From assembly GCA_958441075.1 (NCBI GenBank), contig CAUCBQ010000108.1, positions 1 to 7,115 of the forward strand: DNA of 7,115 nt. The letters are read 5' to 3'. The notes below the pieces were generated by a model. It saw only the letters and a program-made list of their open reading frames with translations. It was not told where the DNA came from and searched no databases. This DNA comes from an uncultured Clostridiaceae bacterium (GTDB lineage: Bacteria; Bacillota; Clostridia; Lachnospirales; Lachnospiraceae). Position numbers and translations under genes: made by a program. Shown here in pieces: positions 1-6,502 of this stretch (its first letter is position 1; every line of letters begins with the position of its first letter).

Positions 1-192
1 ACGGAAGAACAGAAAGAGGCACTCAAAGCCAGACTGGAAAAGATTAGCAATAAAACCATTCAGCTGACCCTTAAGGTTGCCCCGCAGGTAGTGGGCGGCA
101 TCAGGGCAGAGCTGGAGGGAAGGCAGCTTGACGGTACCCTGCAGGAACGTCTGTCAGGACTGCGAAAGAAAGTTACGGAAATCATCGTATAA
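1..192 (+). CDS. atpH: ATP synthase F1 delta subunit, C-terminal part (partial)
   Basis: An open frame enters from the left edge in frame 1 and ends with TAA at 190-192, giving 63 residues. The tail reads VVGGIRAELEGRQLDGTL and then ERLSGLRKKV. It matches the C-terminal region of the delta (OSCP) subunit, where a Gly-Gly-hydrophobic-Arg stretch and a D-G-(S/T)-hydrophobic stretch precede a basic helix of the form RLxxLRKxV. Delta joins the top of the F1 alpha3beta3 head to the peripheral b stalk and so acts as part of the stator at the membrane. Its place directly before alpha is the classical bacterial order. The N-terminal helical domain lies outside the window, so I cannot tell whether this is a normal delta or a b-delta fusion. 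The stop is 14 bases before the preferred alpha start. Confidence 0.88.
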   Translation, partial: TEEQKEALKARLEKISNKTIQLTLKVAPQVVGGIRAELEGRQLDGTLQERLSGLRKKVTEIIV

Positions 193-196
193 AGGA
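191..196 (+). promoter_or_regulatory. Ribosome binding site deciding the atpA start
   Basis: AAAGGA lies 10 bases before the ATG at 207 but only 1 base before the in-frame GTG at 198. A spacing of 1 is too short for initiation, so this site supports ATG 207 as the atpA start. The site overlaps the delta stop codon, which suggests translational coupling from delta to alpha. Confidence 0.6.
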
Positions 197-206
197 TGTG
201 AATGGA

Positions 207-1727
207 ATGCAATTAAAACCTGAAGAGATATCCAAGGTCATCCGCAGCCAGATCAAATATTACCAGAATGCCATTGAGCAGAGCGAGACGGGAACCGTCC
301 TCATGGTCGGCGATGGTATTGCCAGAGTCAGCGGACTTACAAACTGTATGTCCGGCGAGCTTCTGGAATTTGAAGACGGCACCTTCGGAATGGCCCAGAA
401 CCTGGAAGAAACAAATGTTTCTGTTGTATTATTCGGATCTGACCAGGGGATCAGCGAGGGACAGACAGTAAAGCGCACCGGAAAGGTCGTATCTGTTCCT
501 GTAGGCGAGGCTATGATCGGCCGCGTTGTAAATGCTATTGGTCAGCCCATTGACGGAGCAGGCCCTATTGAAACAAGTGAATACAGACCCGTAGAGTCTC
601 CGGCTCCCGGTATCTGCGACAGACAGCCCGTAAAGGAGCCTCTCCAGACAGGAATCAAGGCAATTGACTCCATGATCCCGATTGGAAGAGGACAGCGTGA
701 GCTGATCATCGGAGACCGCCAGACTGGTAAGACTACCATAGCTACGGATACAATTTTAAACCAGAAGGGAAAGGATGTAATCTGTATTTATGTTGCCATC
801 GGACAGAAGCGCTCTACCGTTGCAAACCTGGTATCTGAGCTTCAGGCAGGCGGCGCTATGGATTACACCATTGTAGTTACAGCTACTGCTTCTGAAACAA
901 GCCCATTACAGTACATTGCTCCTTATTCCGGCTGTGCTATGGGTGAATACTTTATGAACAAGGGAAAGCACGTTCTGATCATCTATGATGATTTAAGCAA
1001 GCATGCAGTTGCATACAGAGCACTTTCACTGCTGATCCGCCGTCCGCCGGGGCGTGAAGCTTATCCGGGCGACGTATTCTACCTGCACTCCAGACTGCTT
1101 GAGCGCGCAGCAAAGCTTTCTGATGAAAAGGGAGGCGGTTCTCTGACAGCCCTTCCTATTATTGAGACCCAGGCAGGTGACGTATCAGCCTATATTCCTA
1201 CCAATGTTATTTCAATTACAGACGGACAGATCTTCCTTGAGACAGAGCTGTTCCATTCCGGCATTATGCCTGCTGTAAACCCGGGTATTTCTGTTTCCCG
1301 AGTAGGAGGAAATGCACAGATCAAGGCTATGAAGAAGGTAGCCGGTACCTTAAAGCTGGTTTACTCTCAGTACAGAGAGCTTCAGAGCTTTGCTCAGTTC
1401 GGTTCTGATCTGGATGCGGATACCAAAGCCCGTCTGGCTCAGGGCGCCCGTATTGTAGAGGTATTAAAGCAGGGCAGAAGTACGCCGGTTCCGGTTGAGA
1501 AGCAGGTAGCAATCCTGTATGCCGTTGTAAACGGTATCTTAACTCAGGTTGAGGTAGAGGATATTCAGTCCTATGAAGAGGGACTTTACACCTTCTTAGA
1601 CAGTGATGCTGCAGGTGTGTCCGCTATGGAAGGAATCCGCTCTACAGGTAAGCTGGAGGGCGAGACAGAAGAGAAGTTAAAGACGGCTCTTAAGGATTAC
1701 ACAGACCGTTTTTTAAAGGCCAGATAA
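207..1727 (+). CDS. atpA: F1Fo ATP synthase subunit alpha
   Basis: This is the non-catalytic nucleotide-binding subunit, present in three copies in the F1 head, where it alternates with beta and helps form the catalytic interfaces. From ATG 207 the protein has 506 residues, normal for the family. The beta-barrel domain comes first (about 1-95). The P-loop GDRQTGKT is at 169-176, the same numbering as in E. coli alpha. The Walker B strand LIIYDD ends at Asp261-Asp262 and is followed by the LSKHAVAYRALSLL stretch. The arginine finger is Arg365 in SVSRVGG, which reaches into the beta active site. The C-terminal helical domain completes the protein. The frame stays open upstream to a GTG at 198, which would add MNG. 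I prefer ATG 207 because of ribosome-binding-site spacing and because the MQLKPEEIS start resembles other alpha subunits. Nothing is missing or unusual. It is co-transcribed with its neighbours. Confidence 0.97.
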   Translation: MQLKPEEISKVIRSQIKYYQNAIEQSETGTVLMVGDGIARVSGLTNCMSGELLEFEDGTFGMAQNLEETNVSVVLFGSDQGISEGQTVKRTGKVVSVPVGEAMIGRVVNAIGQPIDGAGPIETSEYRPVESPAPGICDRQPVKEPLQTGIKAIDSMIPIGRGQRELIIGDRQTGKTTIATDTILNQKGKDVICIYVAIGQKRSTVANLVSELQAGGAMDYTIVVTATASETSPLQYIAPYSGCAMGEYFMNKGKHVLIIYDDLSKHAVAYRALSLLIRRPPGREAYPGDVFYLHSRLLERAAKLSDEKGGGSLTALPIIETQAGDVSAYIPTNVISITDGQIFLETELFHSGIMPAVNPGISVSRVGGNAQIKAMKKVAGTLKLVYSQYRELQSFAQFGSDLDADTKARLAQGARIVEVLKQGRSTPVPVEKQVAILYAVVNGILTQVEVEDIQSYEEGLYTFLDSDAAGVSAMEGIRSTGKLEGETEEKLKTALKDYTDRFLKAR

Positions 1728-1734
1728 TCAGATA

Positions 1735-1743
1735 AAAGGAGGA
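1735..1743 (+). promoter_or_regulatory. Strong ribosome binding site of atpG
   Basis: AAAGGAGGA is close to the full anti-Shine-Dalgarno complement and lies 5 bases before the ATG at 1749. It is among the best ribosome binding sites in the window and fixes the gamma start. Confidence 0.75.
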
Positions 1744-1748
1744 AGACC

Positions 1749-2606
1749 ATGGCTGCAAATATGAAAGCCGTGAAGCTCCGTATGAAGAGCATACAGAGCA
1801 CCATGCAGATCACCAAAGCAATGGAACTGGTGGCATCCTCCAAGCTTCGCAGGGCCAAGGAACGGGCAGATGCCAGCCGTCCCTATTTTCATACTTTAAG
1901 GGATACGCTGGCTGACATTGCGGCAGGCAATACGGACTTTTCATCGGTTTATACCAGGTCCGGAAAAAGCGGCCGCTGGTGTTATGTAGTAGTTGCCGGA
2001 GACAGAGGTCTGGCAGGCGGCTACAATGCCAACCTGTTTAAAGAGATGGAAGCGCAGATGGCAGGAAAGGACTGTATTGTGCTTCCCATCGGAAAAAAGG
2101 CGGTAGAGTATTATAAGCGCCGTAAGGTGGAGATTCTCACAGAAGAGTTTGCTGAGGTGGGAGATCTGTCTGTTTCCGACTGCTTTACTATTGCAAAGCT
2201 TCTTTGCAAAGGCTTTAAATCAGGCGACTTTGGCCATGCGGCACTGGGCTATACCAATTTTATTTCCATGCTCTCACAGCGTCCCGGCGTATCCGGCATG
2301 CTGCCTCTGGAGGATTTCTCCGGGGAAGAGAAGGATGTAAAAAAGATCCGTTCTCTGATTCTGTACGAGCCGGATGCGGAAACTGTATTTGACTCCATTG
2401 TGCCGGAGTATCTGGCAGGACTTCTTTACGGAGCTATGTGCGAGTCTGTAGCCAGTGAGCTGGCTGCCAGAAGAACCGCCATGGACGCCGCTACCAAGAA
2501 TGCCGGCGAGATGATCGAACAGCTGAGTCTCTACTATAACCGCGCCCGTCAGGCAAGCATCACTCAGGAGATCACAGAGATTGTGGCAGGAGCGGAAGAG
2601 CCCTGA
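1749..2606 (+). CDS. atpG: F1Fo ATP synthase subunit gamma
   Basis: Gamma is the central rotor shaft. Its two long terminal helices form a coiled coil inside the alpha3beta3 ring, and its foot sits on the c ring with epsilon. The protein has 285 residues, almost the same as E. coli gamma (287). The N-terminal helix carries the family pattern MKAVKLRMKSIQSTMQITKA then MELVASSKLRRAK (residues 5-37). The conserved core loop GDRGLAGGYN is at 84-93, with Ala where E. coli has Cys. The C-terminal helix (about 234-280) holds the conserved AMDAATKNA at 244-252, followed by LSLYYNRARQASITQEITEIV. I see no chloroplast-type cysteine regulatory insert. The start is fixed by a strong ribosome binding site. 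The stop TGA is followed by an unusually long 98-base gap before beta. Confidence 0.97.
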   Translation: MAANMKAVKLRMKSIQSTMQITKAMELVASSKLRRAKERADASRPYFHTLRDTLADIAAGNTDFSSVYTRSGKSGRWCYVVVAGDRGLAGGYNANLFKEMEAQMAGKDCIVLPIGKKAVEYYKRRKVEILTEEFAEVGDLSVSDCFTIAKLLCKGFKSGDFGHAALGYTNFISMLSQRPGVSGMLPLEDFSGEEKDVKKIRSLILYEPDAETVFDSIVPEYLAGLLYGAMCESVASELAARRTAMDAATKNAGEMIEQLSLYYNRARQASITQEITEIVAGAEEP

Positions 2607-2622
2607 TCTGCGGGATAGACGG

Positions 2623-2644
2623 CCCCGCGAGTATCTGTGCGGGG
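2623..2644 (+). other. GC-rich hairpin in the gamma-beta spacer
   Basis: CCCCGC (2623-2628) pairs perfectly with GCGGGG (2639-2644) across a 10-base loop. No run of T follows, so it is unlikely to be an intrinsic terminator. It lies 16 bases after the atpG stop. Possible roles are mRNA processing or 3'-end protection, or insulation of beta translation. This is inferred from pairing only. Confidence 0.5.
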
Positions 2645-2660
2645 ATGATATGCATCATTT

Positions 2661-2679
2661 TTTGGCAGAACATGCCAAA
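2661..2679 (+). other. Hairpin just upstream of the atpD ribosome binding site
   Basis: TTTGGCA (2661-2667) pairs perfectly with TGCCAAA (2673-2679) around the 5-base loop GAACA. Three more T-G wobble pairs (2658-2660 with 2680-2682) can extend the base of the stem. The T run comes before the stem rather than after it, so it does not act as a + strand terminator. The 3' foot ends about 8-11 bases before the beta ribosome binding site, where it could keep that site single-stranded or mark an RNA processing site. The function is inferred. Confidence 0.55.
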
Positions 2680-2690
2680 GGGTGGATAAC

Positions 2691-2696
2691 AAGGAG
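2691..2696 (+). promoter_or_regulatory. Ribosome binding site deciding the atpD start
   Basis: AAGGAG lies 8 bases before the ATG at 2705 but only 2 bases before the in-frame TTG at 2699. Spacing therefore supports ATG 2705 as the beta start. Confidence 0.7.
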
Positions 2697-2704
2697 ATTT
2701 GTAT

Positions 2705-4102
2705 ATGACTGAGAAACATATAGGCAAGGTAGTGCAGGTAACGGGTCCTGTTCTGGATATCCGTTTCAGGGAAGGAGAGCTGCCTGCGCTGCTGAATGCG
2801 ATTGAGATTGATGTAAATGGTCATCGCCTGGTGGCAGAGGTTGCCCAGCAGGTTGGTGACGACGTAGTGCGCTGTATTGCCATGAGTTCTACGGACGGAC
2901 TGGTGCGCGGTGCAGATGCAGTAGATACGGGAAGTGCGATTACCGTTCCCGTAGGCGATGAGTGTCTGGGACGTGTATTCAACCTGTTAGGTGATCCGGT
3001 AGATGAGAAGCCTGCTCCTGAGGATGTGGAGCGCTGGGCTATCCATCGTCCGGCTCCCTCCTATGAAGAGCAGATGCCGGCTACAGAGATCCTGGAGACA
3101 GGTATCAAGGTAGTAGACCTGATCTGTCCGTACGCAAAGGGCGGTAAGATCGGTCTGTTCGGCGGCGCCGGCGTAGGAAAGACGGTTCTTATTATGGAGC
3201 TGATCCACAACGTTGCTACGGCTCACGGCGGCCTGTCTGTATTTACAGGCGTTGGCGAGCGTACCCGTGAGGGAAATGACCTTTACGGCGAGATGAAGGA
3301 GAGCGGCGTTATCGACAAGACCGCTTTGGTATATGGTCAGATGAACGAGCCGCCGGGGGCTCGTATGAGAGTTGCCCTTTCCGGCCTGACTATGGCAGAA
3401 TATTTCCGTGATGTGAAGAATCAGGATGTACTTCTGTTTATTGATAATATTTTCCGTTTTACCCAGGCAGGCTCCGAGGTATCCGCTCTGCTTGGACGTA
3501 TGCCTTCCGCGGTAGGATATCAGCCTACTCTGGCTACGGAGATGGGCGCTCTGCAGGAGCGTATCACCTCTACAAAGAAGGGGTCTATTACCTCTGTTCA
3601 GGCTGTATATGTACCTGCGGATGACCTGACTGACCCGGCTCCGGCTACCACATTTACCCATCTGGATGCAACTACGGTTCTTTCCAGAGATATTGCCAGC
3701 CAGGGTATTTATCCTGCTGTGGACCCCCTTGAGTCTACCAGCCGTATCCTTTCACCGGAGGTAGTAGGAGAGGAGCACTATCAGGTGGCAAGATCTGTGC
3801 AGAGAGTGCTTCAGAGATATAAAGAACTGCAGGACATTATCGCAATTATGGGTATGGATGAGCTGTCAGAGGATGATAAGCTGACTGTATCCAGAGCAAG
3901 AAAGGTACAGCGCTTCCTGTCTCAGAGCTTCTCTGTTGCAGAGCAGTTTACCGGTATGGCAGGACAGTATGTGCCGTTAAAAGAAACCATCCGTGGCTTT
4001 AAGAAGATTCTGGACGGCGAGTGCGATGAGATTCCCGAGAGCTGCTTCCTGTTTGCGGGAACTATTGACGATGTCTTTGAGAAAGCGAAAAAGGCACAGT
4101 AG
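2705..4102 (+). CDS. atpD: F1Fo ATP synthase subunit beta (catalytic)
   Basis: This is the catalytic subunit of F1, which makes or hydrolyses ATP at three alternating sites with alpha. From ATG 2705 the protein has 465 residues, normal for the family. It opens MTEKHIGKVVQVTGPVLDI, the usual beta-barrel start. The P-loop GGAGVGKT is at 153-160, with Lys159 and Thr160 binding phosphate and Mg. The catalytic glutamate is Glu185 in GERTREGND, with Arg186 beside it. The Walker B strand LLFID ends at Asp247, followed by GSEVSALLGRMPSAVGYQPT. The DELSEED lever region reads DELSEDD at 385-391, which keeps the negative charge. An in-frame TTG at 2699 could add two residues but has poor ribosome-binding-site spacing. 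All catalytic residues checked are intact. The epsilon gene begins 18 bases after the stop. Confidence 0.98.
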   Translation: MTEKHIGKVVQVTGPVLDIRFREGELPALLNAIEIDVNGHRLVAEVAQQVGDDVVRCIAMSSTDGLVRGADAVDTGSAITVPVGDECLGRVFNLLGDPVDEKPAPEDVERWAIHRPAPSYEEQMPATEILETGIKVVDLICPYAKGGKIGLFGGAGVGKTVLIMELIHNVATAHGGLSVFTGVGERTREGNDLYGEMKESGVIDKTALVYGQMNEPPGARMRVALSGLTMAEYFRDVKNQDVLLFIDNIFRFTQAGSEVSALLGRMPSAVGYQPTLATEMGALQERITSTKKGSITSVQAVYVPADDLTDPAPATTFTHLDATTVLSRDIASQGIYPAVDPLESTSRILSPEVVGEEHYQVARSVQRVLQRYKELQDIIAIMGMDELSEDDKLTVSRARKVQRFLSQSFSVAEQFTGMAGQYVPLKETIRGFKKILDGECDEIPESCFLFAGTIDDVFEKAKKAQ

Positions 4103-4120
4103 AAGGGAGGGTGAGGCTTT

Positions 4121-4531
4121 ATGGCAGCCTTCCATTTGCAGATCGTAACCATGGACGGAAATATCTTTGACGGACAGGTTCAGAGCGTTTCCTGCCGTAC
4201 GATTCACGGAGATCTGGCGATCATGGCCCGTCATATGAACTACTGTACGGCAGTAGGCATGGGAACCGCTCATGTGATAATGGAGGATGGTACAGAGCGC
4301 ACAGCCGCCTGTATCGGCGGTATGCTGACCGTGATGAACGGAGAGTGCCGTCTGATTCCTACTACCTGGGAATGGAGCGATGAGATCGATCTGGAGCGTG
4401 CAAAACGTGCAAAGGCACGGGCGGAGGAAAAGATGAACAAGTCCGGCCTGTCTGAGGTGGAGCGTCAGATGATCGAGGCAAAGCTTCACAGGGCTCTGGT
4501 TCGTATCGGAACTGTGGGAAAATACGAATAA
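4121..4531 (+). CDS. atpC: F1Fo ATP synthase subunit epsilon
   Basis: Epsilon binds the foot of gamma and the c ring. In many bacteria its C-terminal helices restrain ATP hydrolysis. The protein has 136 residues, normal for the family. The N-terminal beta-sandwich opens FHLQIVTMDGNIFDGQV and carries RTIHGDLAIMARHMNYCTAVG near residues 27-47. In many other species this stretch reads more like GDIGILPGHAPL, so the usual Pro after the His is absent. The C-terminal helical hairpin starts at EIDLERAKRAKARAEEKM. IDLERA (89-94) fits the I/L-D-x-x-R-A pattern linked to ATP binding by epsilon in Bacillus species. The ribosome binding site is AAGGGAGG at 4103-4110, with a second GAGG closer to the ATG. 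It is the last gene of the operon and a terminator follows. Confidence 0.95.
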   Translation: MAAFHLQIVTMDGNIFDGQVQSVSCRTIHGDLAIMARHMNYCTAVGMGTAHVIMEDGTERTAACIGGMLTVMNGECRLIPTTWEWSDEIDLERAKRAKARAEEKMNKSGLSEVERQMIEAKLHRALVRIGTVGKYE

Positions 4532-4545
4532 ATTGCATTTTGGTT

Positions 4546-4576
4546 AAAAACGGCCGCCGCAGGGCGGCTGTTTTTT
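4546..4576 (+). terminator. Intrinsic terminator of the atp operon
   Basis: GCCGCC (4553-4558) pairs with GGCGGC (4563-4568) around a GCAG loop. The stem extends through one G-T wobble, a C-G pair and A-T pairs between the A run at 4546-4550 and the T run at 4571-4576. A GC-rich stem followed at once by six T is the textbook rho-independent form. It lies 14 bases after the atpC stop and separates the operon from the next unit. Confidence 0.92.
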
Positions 4577-4589
4577 GAGTCCAAACGGA

Positions 4590-4618
4590 TTGTTTTTCCG
4601 CGTGCTGCGTGGTAGAAT
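4590..4618 (+). promoter_or_regulatory. Likely sigma-A promoter of the tsaC-gntR unit
   Basis: TTGTTT (4590-4595) and TAGAAT (4613-4618) are separated by exactly 17 bases. The -10 box matches 5 of 6 consensus bases and the -35 box matches 3 of 6, including TTG. Transcription would start near 4625, about 30 bases before the tsaC ATG. The position between a strong terminator and the next gene supports the call. No operator-like inverted repeat is obvious around it. Confidence 0.65.
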
Positions 4619-4656
4619 GAGGGAAATACAGGAAAGAAAACAGAGGTACAGACGTA

Positions 4657-5748
4657 ATGGAAACAAAGAGAATTTATATAAAGGATACAGAGAATGTAAA
4701 GGATGAGGAGCTTTTGGAGGCAGCAGGAATCATCCGTCAGGGCGGACTTGTGGCCTTTCCTACAGAAACTGTATACGGACTGGGGGGGAATGCCCTGGAT
4801 GAAGATGCAGCAGGAAAGATCTATGCAGCTAAGGGACGGCCCTCTGACAATCCTCTGATTGCTCATGTTTCCTGTCCGGAAGAAGTAGAACCCCTTGTAG
4901 AATATATGCCTGAGGCAGGACGAAAGCTGATGGAAGCTTACTGGCCCGGGCCGCTTACCATGATTTTCCCCAAAAGCAGCCGGGTGCCTTACGGAACCAC
5001 CGGAGGGCTGGATACGGTAGCGGTGCGGATGCCCTCAGATCCCATTGCAAACCGTCTGATTGCCCTGGCGGGAGTGCCCATTGCCGCTCCCAGTGCCAAC
5101 ACTTCCGGCCGTCCCAGCCCAACTACTGCGGACCATGTATGGCAGGATATGAATGGAAGAATCGATATGGTGATTGACGGAGGGCCCGTGGGGATCGGCG
5201 TGGAGTCTACCATTGTGGACGTGTCGGGAAAAGTGCCGGTAGTGCTTCGGCCCGGAGCTATCACTATGGAAATGTTAAGAGAAACTCTGGGAGAAGTGAC
5301 AGTTGATCCTGCGATTCTGGGCCCCATGGCAGAAGGCGTACATCCTAAGGCTCCCGGAATGAAGTATAAGCACTATGCCCCCAAAGCAGAGCTTACTTTG
5401 GTGGAGCCTGAGATGGAAGATAAAAAAGCTCATATGACCCATGATCAGATAGAACGCATGGTTTCTATGGTGTGGAAGCTGGCAAAGGAGCAGATTGACA
5501 CCGGAGTACGGGTGGGAATTATCTGTACGGATGAGTCCAGAAATGCTTATCCGGAAGGGATTGTCCGCAGTATTGGAGCAAGAAAGAGCCAGGAATCAGT
5601 GGCCCACAATCTGTACGGTGTACTGCGGGAATTTGATGATTTGAAGGCAGAGGTTATTTTTTCGGAAAGCTTTGGGGAAGATCATCTGGGACAGGCTATC
5701 ATGAACCGTTTGTCCAAGGCGGCAGGCTATAAGATCGTGCGTGTATAG
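4657..5748 (+). CDS. tsaC: L-threonylcarbamoyladenylate synthase (Sua5/YwlC/TsaC family)
   Basis: The enzyme makes threonylcarbamoyl-AMP from threonine, bicarbonate and ATP. This is the first step of t6A formation at position 37 of ANN-decoding tRNAs, and the product goes to the TsaD-TsaB-TsaE machinery in the cytoplasm. The protein has 363 residues, the long Sua5 form rather than the short E. coli-type TsaC of about 190. The YrdC domain spans about 13-210. It shows FPTETVYGLG at 34-43, the KGRPSDNPL signature at 59-67 (Lys59, Arg61, Ser63, Asn65) and PSANTSGRPSPT from 145. The conserved linker APGMKYKHYAPK (about 231-243) leads to the C-terminal Sua5 domain, a Rossmann-like fold that covers the active site. 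The start has AGAGG at 4642-4646, 10 bases upstream. A run of seven G at 4782-4788 lies in frame at Gly43-Gly44. The gene heads a probable two-gene operon. Confidence 0.95.
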   Translation: METKRIYIKDTENVKDEELLEAAGIIRQGGLVAFPTETVYGLGGNALDEDAAGKIYAAKGRPSDNPLIAHVSCPEEVEPLVEYMPEAGRKLMEAYWPGPLTMIFPKSSRVPYGTTGGLDTVAVRMPSDPIANRLIALAGVPIAAPSANTSGRPSPTTADHVWQDMNGRIDMVIDGGPVGIGVESTIVDVSGKVPVVLRPGAITMEMLRETLGEVTVDPAILGPMAEGVHPKAPGMKYKHYAPKAELTLVEPEMEDKKAHMTHDQIERMVSMVWKLAKEQIDTGVRVGIICTDESRNAYPEGIVRSIGARKSQESVAHNLYGVLREFDDLKAEVIFSESFGEDHLGQAIMNRLSKAAGYKIVRV

Positions 5749-5762
5749 GAAGGGATAATTAC

Positions 5763-6440
5763 ATGGAAAAACAGACGCTGGGTGAAAAGGCGGCGCAGAC
5801 GCTTTTGGAGATGATACAAAAGGAGGGGTTTGAGCCTGGGGACAGGCTTCCAACGGAAGCAGAGCTGATGGAAACTCTGGGAGTGGGACGCAATACCGTC
5901 CGGGAGGCGCTGCGCATTCTGATGTCCAGAAATATTGTTACCATACGTCAGGGATCGGGTACTTTTATTTCCGAAAAAAGAGGCGTTGTGGATGATCCTC
6001 TGGGTTTTTCCATGATGGAGGACCGGCGCAGGCTGACAGAGGATCTGATCCAGGTGCGTCTGATGCTGGAGCCTCAGCTGGCGGCGCTGGCAGCCCAGAA
6101 TGCCACAAAAGAGGATTTGCAGAAACTGGAGCAGATCAAAGGAGAGCTGGAAGAGCTGATTTTTCAGCGGAAGGATTATTCCGTGAAGGATTCCAAGTTT
6201 CATGAGCAGATTGCTAACTGCAGCCACAATCAGATCATGACAAATCTGGTGCCTGTGATTACAGAGGGGGTGCGGATGTTTGCCGTTTCGGTTCAGGAAA
6301 CAGAGTATGAGCAGACCCTTTCTTCACACAGGAGGATCTTTGAGGCCATCCGTGACCGGAGAGGAGAGGATGCAAAGATGGAGATGTATTTTCATCTGAT
6401 GTATAATAGTAACCGGTATCGGGCGGAAACCGAACCGTAA
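5763..6440 (+). CDS. GntR-family transcriptional regulator, FadR subfamily with FCD domain
   Basis: This is a predicted DNA-binding regulator of 225 residues. The N-terminal winged helix (about 6-70) has the GntR pattern PGDRLPTEAEL at 25-35, the recognition region GVGRNTVREALRIL at 40-53 and the wing RQGSGTFIS at 62-70. The C-terminal FCD ligand domain (about 90-220) is all-helical and keeps the expected metal-binding set: Asp143 and His147 in DSKFHEQIA, His189 in SSHRRIFEAI and His211 in MYFHLMYN. A metal ion and a small carboxylate ligand are therefore likely, as is usual in this subfamily, but neither ligand nor target genes can be read from the window. The ribosome binding site AGGAAGGG (5747-5754) overlaps the tsaC stop, and the ATG follows that stop by 14 bases, so translation is probably coupled to tsaC. 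No catabolic gene lies beside it here. Confidence 0.9.
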   Translation: MEKQTLGEKAAQTLLEMIQKEGFEPGDRLPTEAELMETLGVGRNTVREALRILMSRNIVTIRQGSGTFISEKRGVVDDPLGFSMMEDRRRLTEDLIQVRLMLEPQLAALAAQNATKEDLQKLEQIKGELEELIFQRKDYSVKDSKFHEQIANCSHNQIMTNLVPVITEGVRMFAVSVQETEYEQTLSSHRRIFEAIRDRRGEDAKMEMYFHLMYNSNRYRAETEP

Positions 6441-6441
6441 G

Positions 6442-6486
6442 AAAAAAGCGTGTGCTTTCTTTTGTTGGAGAAGCACACGCTTTTTT
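6442..6486. terminator. Bidirectional intrinsic terminator between convergent genes
   Basis: The 16 bases at 6442-6457 (six A, then GCGTGTGCTT) are the perfect reverse complement of 6471-6486 (AAGCACACGC, then six T), with a 13-base loop. On the + strand the hairpin is followed by T, and on the - strand the same holds. It can therefore stop transcription from the gntR gene and from the convergent surface-protein gene. The arms lie 1 base after the gntR stop and 16 bases before the stop of the - strand gene. Confidence 0.92.
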
Positions 6487-6502
6487 CAGATCCAGCGTTT
6501 TC

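Noticed and set aside
2645..2658. A short inverted repeat, ATGAT then ATCAT around ATGC, as a possible operator or promoter element.
   Set aside because: Only 5 bp, AT-rich, and it overlaps the space between the two stronger hairpins. No -35/-10 pair with good spacing is evident there.
2661..2682. The hairpin before atpD as a transcription terminator or attenuator.
   Set aside because: No T tract follows the stem; the T run is on the 5' side. Premature termination here would remove beta and epsilon from the operon.
2987..3661. A long open frame of 224 codons on the - strand, inside the atpD region.
   Set aside because: It lies fully antisense to a highly conserved catalytic gene, has no recognisable domain and is a by-product of atpD codon bias.
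3977..4489. A 170-codon - strand open frame across the atpD-atpC junction.
   Set aside because: It is antisense to two well-supported genes and also crosses their junction, has low-complexity His/Cys/Leu composition and matches no family I know.
5727..6227. A 166-codon - strand open frame opposite the GntR regulator gene.
   Set aside because: It is antisense to a gene with clear winged-helix and FCD motifs, and its own translation shows no coherent domain.
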